Shown: positions 1 through 8,241 of the stretch, one piece after another | How positions within the stretch are numbered: the first letter of the stretch is position 1 | Layout of the letters: each line of letters begins with the position of its first letter | From: JBKHXU01 sp046565865 | GTDB lineage: Bacteria > Pseudomonadota > Gammaproteobacteria > Acidiferrobacterales > Sulfurifustaceae | Reading direction: 5' to 3' | DNA length: 12,830 bases | Assembly (NCBI GenBank): GCA_046565865.1 | Contig: JBKHXU010000083.1 | Location: 1-12,830 of the forward strand | The notes under the pieces: model-generated | Told to the model about the DNA's origin: nothing | The model's input: the letters and a program-made list of their open reading frames with translations, nothing else | Database searches by the model: none | Made by a program: the position numbers and the translations under genes

Positions 1-515
1 ATTGCGCGCTGCTCCATCACCGCGCCGCGCTTCAAGTGCAGGATCATGCCATGATACGCGACCGGGTCGCCCAAACCATAAATCGCGGACACGGTCGCAA
101 CGATAATGACATCGGGTCGTTCAAGCAGCGCCTTGGTGGCCGACAACCGCATCTGCTCGATGTGCTCGTTGATCGAGGCGTCCTTCTCGATATAGGTGTC
201 GGACGACGGGACGTACGCCTCCGGCTGGTAATAGTCGTAGTACGACACGAAGTACTCGACCGCGTTGTGCGGAAAGAAATCGCGGAATTCGGAATAGAGC
301 TGTGCCGCGAGCGTCTTGTTCGGCGCCAGTACCAGCGCCGGGCGCTGTAGCGCGGCGATCACATTGGCGATGGTGTAGGTCTTGCCCGAACCCGTCACGC
401 CGAGCAGCGTCTGACACGCCTCGCCGCTGTCGATGCCGCGCAGGAGCGCCGCGATTGCGCCCGGCTGATCGCCGGCGGGCGCAAATGGCTGTACGAGCTG
501 AAAACGTTCGGTCAT
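1..515 (-). CDS. uvrB: UvrABC system protein B, N-terminal part (cut by window edge)
   Basis: UvrB is the damage-verifying helicase-like subunit of the cytoplasmic UvrABC excision nuclease; it receives damaged DNA from UvrA and recruits UvrC. The minus-strand reading from the ATG at 515 begins MTERFQLVQPFAPAGDQPG and continues with the Walker A stretch LLGVTGSGKT, then LAPNKTLAAQLYSEF, the very conserved VEYFVSYYDYYQPEAYVPSSD segment (which includes the damage-probing beta-hairpin), and EHIEQMRLSATKALLERPDV. This matches E. coli UvrB almost residue for residue over the first 170 codons; the family is about 670 residues long, so roughly three quarters lies outside the window. The gene diverges from the aminotransferase gene, with about 80 bases between starts. 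I saw no LexA box in that gap, so SOS control is not supported here. The identification is secure. Confidence 0.97.
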   Translation of the reverse strand, partial: MTERFQLVQPFAPAGDQPGAIAALLRGIDSGEACQTLLGVTGSGKTYTIANVIAALQRPALVLAPNKTLAAQLYSEFRDFFPHNAVEYFVSYYDYYQPEAYVPSSDTYIEKDASINEHIEQMRLSATKALLERPDVIIVATVSAIYGLGDPVAYHGMILHLKRGAVMEQRA

Positions 516-585
516 CGCTATCGTCTTCTCACAACGAGGCGGGTAAGATTATGAAACAACTTTCGCCGCGAAACCGCATCGATTC

Positions 586-589
586 GGAG
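586..589 (+). promoter_or_regulatory. Shine-Dalgarno GGAG that favours a TTG start for the aminotransferase
   Basis: GGAG lies six bases before the TTG at 596. The upstream in-frame ATG at 551 has only a GAGG at 536-539 with an 11-base spacing. Starting at 596 gives an N-terminus MSTIRLAARVGRIKPSPT, which is how bacterial class I aspartate aminotransferases usually begin, while the extra 15 residues from 551 look like no family member I know. This site therefore supports 596, without proving it. Confidence 0.5.
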
Positions 590-595
590 CTGCAT

Positions 596-1782
<1,187 letters not shown>

Positions 1783-1786
<4 letters not shown>

Positions 1787-2442
1787 GCCGCTATGTCGCC
1801 GTCGTCCTCGCTTTGGGCCTCGCCGCCACGACCGGCGCAGCCGACGAGTTCGATACGCTCGACATTAACGAGGGCGAGCTGCGGTTTCTCACCGAGACGC
1901 CGAAGGAACCGCCGCACGAACAAAGTACGCACATCCTGGTGAATGAGGACTCGCTCAAGTCCGGCTGGATCACCATGCGCCAATGCCACTATCGCCTAGC
2001 GCCGGTCAACGCGATGCAGGTGGTGTTTAACAAGGAACGTGCGCGCAACATCAAGATCGTGCAGTCCGACAAAATCAAGCGCGCCTGGGTGGAAAACGCC
2101 AGCGTCCAACTCGAGGGCGTCGAGAAAGAAGCGGTGTTGTGTATACAGAGCGAGAACCGTTCGTTTCGCCGCAACGGCACCGCCGGCACCTACGAATGGC
2201 GCGGTGGACCTTACATGCGCCGTTTTCTCGACGGCTACTTTCCGATGCACGTCAAAGTCGCCATCGACTACCCGGCCAAGCATCTGCAACTCAAAACCAT
2301 CGAGCCCGCACCGCTTCGGCTGAAAGCAACCACGCTTCCGGGGCACTTACGTTTGGACGCGGTGTTCGAAGGCCGCCTGCTGATCACCGCACAGTTCGCG
2401 CCGGGCAGTGAAGTCGCCCCCGATATCGGCTGGAATCCTTAA
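1783..2442 (+). CDS. Conserved exported protein of unknown function
   Basis: I do not recognise a named domain. The 219-residue product starts with a short Sec-type signal peptide: M-S-R-Y, a hydrophobic core VAVVLALGLAA, then a likely cleavage after TTGA or TTGAA near residues 19-20, followed by the acidic mature start DEFDTLD. The mature part is polar, rich in predicted beta strands by eye, without further membrane segments, and has two cysteines (Cys68 in MRQCHYRL and Cys120 in AVLCIQSE) that could form a disulfide in the periplasm. No lipobox is seen. The GTG start at 1783 overlaps the preceding TGA stop (GTGA), and no clear Shine-Dalgarno sits at the right distance, so translation is probably coupled to the aminotransferase. 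An open reading frame extends upstream of 1783 but runs inside the aminotransferase and would destroy the signal peptide. Function remains unassigned; a periplasmic or envelope role is inferred only from the signal sequence. Confidence 0.75.
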
Positions 2443-2481
2443 AACGCCAGCGCGCGCGGCCGAGCTGTCCTCGACGGCGTT
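2443..2481. terminator. Possible weak bidirectional terminator between convergent genes
   Basis: The gap between the exported-protein gene and the convergent transporter gene contains AACGCC at 2443-2448 and its complement GGCGTT at 2476-2481, with a smaller CGAG/CTCG pairing inside. The loop is large and there is no T-run on either strand, so this is only a tentative call based on position and symmetry. Confidence 0.25.
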
Positions 2482-3355
2482 ATGCCCTCTCCGTGCGCGC
2501 CGAAACGACTGCCGCGGCGACAATTAGAATGCCGCCGAACCAATCGGTCGGTGTCATCACCTCTTCCGTCAGTAGTTGCTGCGATATCGCGCCGGCCACC
2601 AACTCAAACAATAAAATGATCGCCGAGCGGTACACCGGCATGTGCGTGACGCCATACTGCACCAGCACCGTCATGAGCAAGATACCGCCCACGCCGAGGG
2701 CGACCGCGCCGGCCACAACGCTTGCACCCACATTCGGTACCGGCACCGCGTATAGCGCGATGAGCACGAAGCTCACCAGCGCCACCCCGACCCACACGCT
2801 AACCGCCTTGGCGGTAATGCTCGCGCGTACGCTCTTGCGTACCAGCGCGTTCGATAGCGCGAAGGTAAAACCCGAACTCAGCGCCAGCCAATCGGCGTGC
2901 CCGCTCGGCCACGGTATGCCTTGCTTCGGCTCCCACAGCAGCAACCCGGCCCCGCTCAACGCGACCACCAGCGTCACCAGCGCGAAGCGCGACACGCGTT
3001 CGCCGATTAGAATCCACCCGAGCGGCACCGCCCACATCGGCGCCAGATAAAAGAGCAACAGCACTCGCATGACGTTGCCGTCGAGGATGGCAAGCACGAA
3101 CGCGGTGTTGGCCCAGCCGCCGGCGAGTGCCAGCGGGACTAGTGTGCGCCATTCACTGGCGAACTCACGCAGCGTACCGGCCGCCCACGGCAGGCTCACG
3201 ATCAGCGCTGCCGTGTATAAAATGAACGTCAGCCAGATACCCGCAAGCCCGTGGGTCTCAAGCAGGCGCATGGGATACCAGATGACGCCCCACATGGTGG
3301 CGCCAACCAGCAAAGCGGCAACGGGCAAGTACGCCGACGTGCGATTGGAGGACAA
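2480..3355 (-). CDS. DMT superfamily (EamA-type) membrane transporter
   Basis: This is a 291-residue inner-membrane protein with about ten hydrophobic segments arranged as two EamA repeats, the fold of drug/metabolite exporters. The first repeat opens with AALLVGATMWGVIWYPMRLLE and ends near LSGAGLLLWEP. The second begins at DWLALSSGFTFALSNALVRKS and ends with GGILIVAAAVVSARTE. The segment FELVAGAISQQLLTEEVMTP is the typical EamA stretch before the last helix. The substrate cannot be told from sequence; amino acids, nucleotides or drugs are all possible, and the location beside lysine/aspartate genes is only suggestive. The start is a TTG at 3355, supported by AAGGA nine bases upstream. The gene diverges from dapC and converges on the exported-protein gene, so it is a single-gene transcription unit. 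Confidence 0.9.
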   Translation of the reverse strand: MSSNRTSAYLPVAALLVGATMWGVIWYPMRLLETHGLAGIWLTFILYTAALIVSLPWAAGTLREFASEWRTLVPLALAGGWANTAFVLAILDGNVMRVLLLFYLAPMWAVPLGWILIGERVSRFALVTLVVALSGAGLLLWEPKQGIPWPSGHADWLALSSGFTFALSNALVRKSVRASITAKAVSVWVGVALVSFVLIALYAVPVPNVGASVVAGAVALGVGGILLMTVLVQYGVTHMPVYRSAIILLFELVAGAISQQLLTEEVMTPTDWFGGILIVAAAVVSARTERA

Positions 3356-3374
3356 CTCGGGTTTTCCTTATACT
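3345..3374 (+). promoter_or_regulatory. Candidate sigma-70 promoter for dapCDE
   Basis: TTGGAG at 3345-3350 and TATACT at 3369-3374 are separated by 18 bases and lie just ahead of dapC, predicting transcription from about 3381 and a leader of some 20 bases. The -35 element falls inside the first codons of the divergent transporter gene. The match is moderate and has been made by eye. Confidence 0.4.
3365..3369 (-). promoter_or_regulatory. Shine-Dalgarno AAGGA for the TTG start of the transporter
   Basis: On the minus strand AAGGA precedes the TTG at 3355 by nine bases. No ATG or GTG with a better site is present nearby, so it decides the start. It overlaps the -10 element of the proposed dapC promoter on the other strand. 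Confidence 0.5.
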
Positions 3375-3402
3375 TGCTGCGTTTATTGACCGATCCTACC
3401 GG

Positions 3403-4602
3403 ATGAACGCCAGACTCGCGGGCCTGCACGCCTACCCGTTCCAGAAGCTCGCCCGCCTCACGCAGGATATCACTCCGGCCGCGCGCGCACCGATCGTCTT
3501 GTCCGTCGGCGAACCGAAGCACGCGGCGCCGCCGCTCGTGCTCGACGCGCTGCGCGCGAATCTCGCGAGTGTGTCGAACTATCCATCGACCAAGGGCCTG
3601 CCCGCCCTGCGCAGCGCGATCGCGCAATGGTGCAACCGCCGCTTCGCGCTCCAACGCGCGCCGCTCGATCCCGAGCGCCACGTGTTGCCCGCCTGCGGCA
3701 CGCGCGAAGCGCTGTTCGGGCTGGCGCAGGTCGTGGTCGATGCCACGTCCGGCGAGCGGCCGGTCGTGATCATGCCGAACCCGTTCTATCAAATCTACGA
3801 GGGCGCGGCGCTCCTGGCCGGCGCCGAGCCGTACTACGTCAACACCCTGGCCGATGACGGCTTCCGCATGGACCTCGCGCGCGTGCCGGAGTCCGTGTTG
3901 CGGCGCACGCGTCTGGTTTACGTCTGCTCGCCGGGAAACCCGACCGGCGCGGTGCTCGATCGCGAGGATTATGCGCGATTGCTGCAATTGGCCGAGCGCT
4001 ACGACTTCGTACTGGCGGCGGACGAATGTTACTCCGAGATTTATTTCGACGAACAACGCCCGCCCTTGGGCTTGCTGCAAGCGGCGAACGAGCTCGCCAT
4101 CGCCGATTATCGCCGCTGTGTCGTGTTCCACAGCTTGTCGAAACGCTCCAACCTGCCGGGACTGCGCTCGGGCTTTATCGCCGGCGACGGCGAGTTGATG
4201 GCGCGCCTGCTCCAGTACCGCACCTACGACGGCTGCACCGTCCCAAGCGTGACCCAGGCGGCCAGCGTCGTCGCATGGCAGGACGAAGCGCACGTGCGCG
4301 CGAACCGCGATCTTTATCGCATCAAGTTCAACACCGTGTTGGATATACTGGCGCCGGTAATGCCGGTCGAGCGCCCGCAAGCCGGTTTTTACCTGTGGCC
4401 GCAAACGCCCATGGATGACGAATCGTTCACCCGCGAGTTGTATCGACGCGAAAATGTATTGGTGTTGCCGGGGCGCTACCTGTCGCGCGCGGCGCACGGC
4501 GTCGATCCGGGCGCCGGGCGCGTGCGCATGGCGCTGGTCGCAAGCGTGGATGAGTGCCGCGACGCGGCGCAGCGCATCCGCCGGTTTATCGAAACGGTTT
4601 AA
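3403..4602 (+). CDS. dapC: Succinyldiaminopimelate aminotransferase
   Basis: DapC transfers an amino group from glutamate to N-succinyl-2-amino-6-oxopimelate, giving N-succinyl-L,L-DAP, in the cytoplasm. The 399-residue protein has the DapC-type N-terminus (LAGLHAYPFQKLARL, then VLSVGEPKH with AAPP) and the class I aminotransferase core: SPGNPTGAV with Asn179, DECYSEIYF with Asp207 and Tyr210, the PLP-binding Lys247 in FHSLSKRSNLPGLRSGF, and Arg375 in GRVRMALV. It is only distantly similar to the aspartate aminotransferase upstream. The ATG at 3403 is preceded by a weak ribosome site (CCGG). It lies directly ahead of dapD and dapE on the same strand, with gaps of 48 and 11 bases, which makes the DAP assignment much safer than the fold alone would; the related acetylornithine or N-acetyl-DAP activities are less likely. 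Confidence 0.93.
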   Translation: MNARLAGLHAYPFQKLARLTQDITPAARAPIVLSVGEPKHAAPPLVLDALRANLASVSNYPSTKGLPALRSAIAQWCNRRFALQRAPLDPERHVLPACGTREALFGLAQVVVDATSGERPVVIMPNPFYQIYEGAALLAGAEPYYVNTLADDGFRMDLARVPESVLRRTRLVYVCSPGNPTGAVLDREDYARLLQLAERYDFVLAADECYSEIYFDEQRPPLGLLQAANELAIADYRRCVVFHSLSKRSNLPGLRSGFIAGDGELMARLLQYRTYDGCTVPSVTQAASVVAWQDEAHVRANRDLYRIKFNTVLDILAPVMPVERPQAGFYLWPQTPMDDESFTRELYRRENVLVLPGRYLSRAAHGVDPGAGRVRMALVASVDECRDAAQRIRRFIETV

Positions 4603-4650
4603 TTGGCCGTCGTCGCGCGCAACAGATCTTTACTAATTTTCGGAGACGTC

Positions 4651-5475
4651 ATGTCGAACAACATTCAGAGCACCATCGAGCAGGCCTACGAACGCCGCGC
4701 GCAAATTACGCCGCGCAGCGTCGAGACCCACGTGAAGGACGCGGTGTTGGAGGCGATCGACCTGCTCGACACCGGCGCCATGCGCGTCGCGGAAAAGACC
4801 AACGGCAAGTGGGTCGTCAACGAGTGGTTGAAGAAGGCGGTGCTGCTTTACTTTCGCATCGAGGACAACAGCTTCATCAAGGGCGGCTACACCAACTATT
4901 ACGACAAAATCCCGTCCAAGTTCGCCGATTACAATTCGCGCCAGTTCCGCGAGGGCGGCTTTCGCGTGGTACCGCCGGCGGCGGCCCGCAGGGGTGCGTA
5001 CATCGCCTCGAGCGTGGTGCTGATGCTGAGCTACGTGAACATCGGCGCCTACGTCGACAGCGGCACCATGGTCGATACCTGGGCCACGGTCGGATCGTGC
5101 GCGCAGATCGGCAAGAACGTGCACCTTTCCGGCGGCGTTGGCATCGGCGGCGTGCTCGAACCGCTGCAGGCGGCGCCGACGATCATCGAGGACGATTGCT
5201 TCATCGGTGCACGCTCCGAGATCGTCGAGGGTGTCATCGTCGAGAAGGGCTCGGTCATTTCCATGGGCGTGTACATCGGCCAAAGCACGCGCATCTACAA
5301 TCGTGCGACCGGCGAAATCTTGTACGGCCGTGTGCCCGCGGGCTCGGTCGTTGTGTCTGGCAACCTGCCGTCCGGCGACGGCAAGTACAGTCTGTATTGC
5401 GCGGTGATCGTGAAGCAGGTCGACGAGAAGACGCGCAGCAAGGTTGGCATCAACGAGTTGCTGCGCGACATCTAA
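4651..5475 (+). CDS. dapD: Tetrahydrodipicolinate N-succinyltransferase
   Basis: DapD succinylates tetrahydrodipicolinate with succinyl-CoA, committing it to the succinylase branch of DAP/lysine synthesis. The product is 274 residues, exactly the length of E. coli DapD. The N-terminal helical domain includes AIDLLDTGAMRVAEK, NGKWVVNEWLKKAVLLYFR and GGYTNYYDKIPSKF. The middle is a left-handed beta-helix of hexapeptide repeats, from about residue 108 through SYVNIGAYVDSGTMVDTWA, SCAQIGKNVHLSGGVGIGG and FIGARSEIVEGVIVEKG. The C-terminal arm is PSGDGKYSLYCAVIVKQVD. Such proteins work as trimers. The ATG at 4651 has GGAGA five to six bases upstream, better than any other start; an in-frame extension back to 4603 has no support. 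dapE follows after 11 bases. Confidence 0.98.
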   Translation: MSNNIQSTIEQAYERRAQITPRSVETHVKDAVLEAIDLLDTGAMRVAEKTNGKWVVNEWLKKAVLLYFRIEDNSFIKGGYTNYYDKIPSKFADYNSRQFREGGFRVVPPAAARRGAYIASSVVLMLSYVNIGAYVDSGTMVDTWATVGSCAQIGKNVHLSGGVGIGGVLEPLQAAPTIIEDDCFIGARSEIVEGVIVEKGSVISMGVYIGQSTRIYNRATGEILYGRVPAGSVVVSGNLPSGDGKYSLYCAVIVKQVDEKTRSKVGINELLRDI

Positions 5476-5486
5476 CGCACATCCCC

Positions 5487-6620
5487 ATGCCCATGGATAA
5501 GACGCTCGACCTCGCGATGCAGCTCATTGCGCGGCCGTCGGTGACACCGAACGACGCCGGCTGCCAGCAGTTGCTTAGCGCACGACTTGCGGCGATCGGC
5601 TTCAAGATCGAGTCGCTGCGTTTCGGCGAGGTGCTAAACCTGTGGGCCGAGCGCGGCACCGGCGAACCGCTGGTCGTGTTCGCCGGCCATACCGATGTCG
5701 TCCCGACCGGGCCGCGCGAGCAGTGGGCGAGTGATCCGTTCACGCCGACCGTGCGCGACGGGTATCTATACGGCCGCGGCGCGGCCGATATGAAATCCTC
5801 GCTTGCTGCCTTCGTCACTGCGATTGAAGATTTCGTCGCCCGCCATCCCAAGCACCGCGGCGCGATCGCCCTCCTTATCACTGCCGATGAAGAGGGTCCA
5901 TCGGTCGACGGCACGGTAAAGGTGGTCGAGTGGCTGCGCGCTCGTGGTCGCCACATCACCCACTGCATCGTCGGCGAGCCCACTTGTGTCGAGCGGCTCG
6001 GCGACGTCGTAAAGAACGGCCGGCGCGGCTCGCTCAACGGCAAGCTGCGCGTGCGCGGCACCCAGGGCCACGTGGCCTATCCGCACCTCGCGCGCAATCC
6101 GATCCACGTCCTGGCGCCGGCATTGCAGGAACTGGTGGCCATCGAGTGGGACCGCGGCAATCGGGACTTCCCCCCGACCAGCTTCCAGATATCGAACATT
6201 CATGCCGGCACCGGCGCCGAGAACGTCATCCCCGGCAGTCTCGAGCTCGACTTCAATTTCCGCTTTTCGACCGCCGTCACCGACACCGCCCTGCGCCAGC
6301 GCGTGGAACAGGCCCTGGCCCGCCACGGCGTTGACTACGACATTACCTGGCGCCTGTCCGGCCAGCCGTACCTCACCGCGCCCGGAAAACTGGTCGATGC
6401 GATGCGCGAGGCTGTCCGCACCGTGCTCGGTGTCGAGGCCCGGTTATCCACCGACGGCGGCACGTCCGACGGTCGTTTTATTGCGCCGCTCGGCGCGGAG
6501 GTGGTCGAATTCGGCCCCCTCAATGCGACGATCCACAAGATCGACGAACGCGTGAATGCGGCGGATCCCGCGCGGCTGGCGCAGGTCTATGCCCGTGTGC
6601 TGGAAAATGTTTTGACCTGA
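5487..6620 (+). CDS. dapE: Succinyl-diaminopimelate desuccinylase
   Basis: DapE is a dizinc M20-family amidohydrolase that releases succinate from N-succinyl-L,L-DAP to give L,L-DAP. With the ATG at 5487 it has 377 residues (E. coli DapE has 375). The metal and catalytic residues are all present: His68 in FAGHTDVVPTG, bridging Asp101 in GRGAADMKSS, catalytic Glu135 and metal ligand Glu136 in TADEEGPS, Glu164 in VGEPT, and His350 in NATIHKIDE. The lid domain with GRRGSLNGKLRVRGTQGHVAYPH is intact. A second in-frame ATG at 5493 would shorten it by two residues and is about as likely; neither has a good Shine-Dalgarno, so translation is probably coupled to dapD. A longer open frame upstream runs through dapD in another frame and is not coding. 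The three dap genes form an evident operon. Confidence 0.98.
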   Translation: MPMDKTLDLAMQLIARPSVTPNDAGCQQLLSARLAAIGFKIESLRFGEVLNLWAERGTGEPLVVFAGHTDVVPTGPREQWASDPFTPTVRDGYLYGRGAADMKSSLAAFVTAIEDFVARHPKHRGAIALLITADEEGPSVDGTVKVVEWLRARGRHITHCIVGEPTCVERLGDVVKNGRRGSLNGKLRVRGTQGHVAYPHLARNPIHVLAPALQELVAIEWDRGNRDFPPTSFQISNIHAGTGAENVIPGSLELDFNFRFSTAVTDTALRQRVEQALARHGVDYDITWRLSGQPYLTAPGKLVDAMREAVRTVLGVEARLSTDGGTSDGRFIAPLGAEVVEFGPLNATIHKIDERVNAADPARLAQVYARVLENVLT

Positions 6621-6684
6621 AATCATCGTTTTATTGCCTATACTTGGATGTATTTCGACGCGAGCTGAGGCCCACAGCGGGCGA

Positions 6685-6712
6685 TCGACCCGAGCGCTTC
6701 CGCCACTATACT
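6685..6712 (+). promoter_or_regulatory. Candidate sigma-70 promoter for the phosphatase-FHA pair
   Basis: TCGACC at 6685-6690 and TATACT at 6707-6712 are spaced by 16 bases in the 191-base gap after dapE. A start of transcription near 6719 is predicted. A second TATACT at 6639-6644 has no -35 element at proper distance. Called by eye, with a weak -35. Confidence 0.33.
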
Positions 6713-6728
6713 TCCCGGTAATAACGCT

Positions 6729-6815
6729 ATGCCGCATGCCGTGATGCCAACCCGCTCCTATCCCAACCGTATGCGTCCAACGGCCCCCGTCGGCGCGCGC
6801 GACGGCATCCGATGA
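6729..6815 (+). CDS. Possible 28-codon leader ORF ahead of the phosphatase
   Basis: An ATG at 6729 opens a 28-codon frame (MPHAVMPTRSYPNR and on) ending in a TGA at 6813-6815 that overlaps the phosphatase ATG at 6812 (ATGA). Neither start has a good Shine-Dalgarno. The overlap would allow translational coupling, which would explain how the phosphatase is translated. The peptide is arginine- and proline-rich and resembles nothing I know; it may equally be chance in GC-rich DNA. Confidence 0.2.
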   Translation: MPHAVMPTRSYPNRMRPTAPVGARDGIR

Positions 6816-7558
6816 CCGTCATGATGACCGGACTCACCGACCCCGGACGGATGCGCGACGGCAACGAGGATTGCATCGCCACCCGACCCGACATCGGCTT
6901 GGCGATACTGGCCGACGGAATGGGCGGACACCTGGCCGGTGAAGTCGCCAGCCGCATGGCGGTCGACATCGTCGCCCAGCACTTTGCGGCCGCGCCCGAC
7001 ACCGTCTGGGCCGGGGACATCGCTGCCGACGCTATCGCCGACGCGATCCGCGCCGCCAACCTCGCGATTTTCGACGCCGCGCGCGCCAAACCCGAGTGCG
7101 CCGGCATGGGCTCCACCATTGTCGTCGCGCTCTTTTCCTCGGACCGCATGTGGGTCGGCCATGTCGGCGATTCACGGCTGTATCGGCTGCGCGACGGAGC
7201 GCTCACGCAGCTGACGCAAGATCATTCGGTGATTCAGGAGCTGGTCAATCGCGGCCTGTTGACGCTCGATGAGGCGCGCAAGACCATTGCCAAAAATCTC
7301 GTAACGCGCGCGTTGGGTGTCGAAGCCGGCATAGTGCCCGACATCAGCGCGCAACCGACAGAGCCCGGCGACGTATACCTGCTATGCTCGGACGGACTGA
7401 ACGAAGTGCTGACGGATACCGAGATCGCCGCGGCGTTGAGCGAGCCGGCAAGCGAACTCACTGCCACCGCACAGCGCTTGATCGATCTCGCGAACGAGCG
7501 CGGCGGCCCGGACAACATATCGGTCATCCTGGCGCGTGCCGGCGGCGCCACACGTTAA
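6812..7558 (+). CDS. PP2C-family Ser/Thr protein phosphatase
   Basis: A 248-residue cytoplasmic metal-dependent phosphatase of the bacterial Stp1/PrpC/PstP kind, which removes phosphate from Ser/Thr residues set by Hanks-type kinases. The PP2C motifs are all in order: GRMRDGNED (residues 12-20), the metal-binding ADGMGGHLAGEVAS with Asp35, GSTIVVALF near 100-108, VGHVGDSRLYRLRDG near 115-129, LTQDHSV (134-140), the metal ligand Asp194 in LLCSDGLNE, and Asp234 in GGPDNISVIL. It is just the catalytic domain, with no membrane or sensor segment. The ATG at 6812 places the GLTDPGR start where family members begin, although it lacks a clear ribosome site. The FHA gene follows after 23 bases and is surely cotranscribed. 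No kinase gene is present in the window, so the substrates are unknown. Confidence 0.93.
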   Translation: MTVMMTGLTDPGRMRDGNEDCIATRPDIGLAILADGMGGHLAGEVASRMAVDIVAQHFAAAPDTVWAGDIAADAIADAIRAANLAIFDAARAKPECAGMGSTIVVALFSSDRMWVGHVGDSRLYRLRDGALTQLTQDHSVIQELVNRGLLTLDEARKTIAKNLVTRALGVEAGIVPDISAQPTEPGDVYLLCSDGLNEVLTDTEIAAALSEPASELTATAQRLIDLANERGGPDNISVILARAGGATR

Positions 7559-7581
7559 CAGTTGGGGGCAACAGAAACACA

Positions 7582-8241
7582 ATGGCGAAACTGATCGTTA
7601 AACTGGAAACCGAAGTTATCGACCACATCGAGCTGCGACAGGGCGACATGAAGATCGGTCGCCGGCCCGGTTGCGACGTGTTCCTCGATAATCTCGCGGT
7701 CAGCGGCGAGCACGCCAACATCTTCACCATCGGTGAAGATTCGTTCATCCAGGATTTGAACAGCACTAACGGCACGTTCATCAACAACAAGCGCATCACC
7801 AAGCACCATCTGCGCAACGGCGACAGCATCGCCATTGGCAAATATTCGATCGTATACATGACCGAGCGCGCACCCGAGCGCGAGGATTTTGCGAAGACGG
7901 TGGTGATCAGCCCCGTCGCCGCCGCGCCCAAACCGGCAACCGACGCAACGCCGGTGCGCACGATCCCGACCGGACCGCAGCAGGCGACACTCTTGATCCT
8001 GAGCGGCGCCAACAACGGCAAGCGTATCGAGCTGACCAAAACCGTGACGAATCTCGGAAGAACCGGCAAGCGCGCGGGCACGATCACCAATACGGCGGAC
8101 GGATACCTGCTGGCCGGCGGTACCGACGCCGGTGAGCAACCGAAGCTCAATGGCCGCGTCGTCGGCACCGAAGCGGCGCGGCTGCGCAACGGCGATATCA
8201 TCGAAGTCGCCGGGACGCGGTTACAATTTCATTTGAAATGA
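7582..8241 (+). CDS. FHA-domain protein with two FHA-like domains
   Basis: A 219-residue soluble protein expected to bind phosphothreonine peptides. The N-terminal FHA domain (about residues 1-95) is canonical: Gly26-Arg27, Ser41-x-x-His44 in NLAVSGEHANI, and Asn63-Gly64 in DLNSTNGTFINNKRI, closing with LRNGDSIAIGKYSIVY. A linker of about 40 residues rich in Pro, Ala and Thr follows; it contains AKTVVISP with Thr106, which resembles the threonine-containing strips seen beside FHA domains in regulated proteins. The C-terminal part (about 135-218) repeats the fold, with Gly159-Arg160, Asn190-Gly191 and LRNGDIIEVAGTRLQFHL, but lacks the Ser-x-x-His pair, so it probably does not bind phosphothreonine in the usual way. 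The start ATG at 7582 follows a G-run (7564-7568) that could serve as ribosome site but is 13 bases away, within a small GTTG/CAAC symmetry. Its pairing with the phosphatase suggests that FHA binding and dephosphorylation act on the same partner. Confidence 0.92.
   Translation: MAKLIVKLETEVIDHIELRQGDMKIGRRPGCDVFLDNLAVSGEHANIFTIGEDSFIQDLNSTNGTFINNKRITKHHLRNGDSIAIGKYSIVYMTERAPEREDFAKTVVISPVAAAPKPATDATPVRTIPTGPQQATLLILSGANNGKRIELTKTVTNLGRTGKRAGTITNTADGYLLAGGTDAGEQPKLNGRVVGTEAARLRNGDIIEVAGTRLQFHLK

Noticed and set aside
302..595. Upstream extension of the aminotransferase frame across uvrB
   Set aside because: It overlaps uvrB on the opposite strand and encodes Arg/Pro/Ala-rich sequence unlike the family.
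516..595. LexA box or clear divergent promoter between uvrB and the aminotransferase
   Set aside because: No CTGT-N8-ACAG symmetry was seen; a CATAAT on the minus strand at 548-553 has no acceptable -35.
3229..4497. A 422-codon open frame on the minus strand opposite dapC
   Set aside because: It lies antisense to a well-supported dapC and runs on into the transporter gene in another frame; its Arg/Ala/Gln-rich translation resembles no protein. Long antisense frames are common in GC-rich genes.
4554..5486. A long in-frame upstream extension of dapE through dapD
   Set aside because: It runs through dapD in a different frame and its translation is low-complexity Arg/Gly/His-rich. DapE starts with normal length and correct active-site spacing at 5487.
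6612..6644. TTGACC and TATACT as a promoter after dapE
   Set aside because: The spacing is 21 bases, outside the range that sigma-70 tolerates well, and TTGACC lies in the last codons of dapE.
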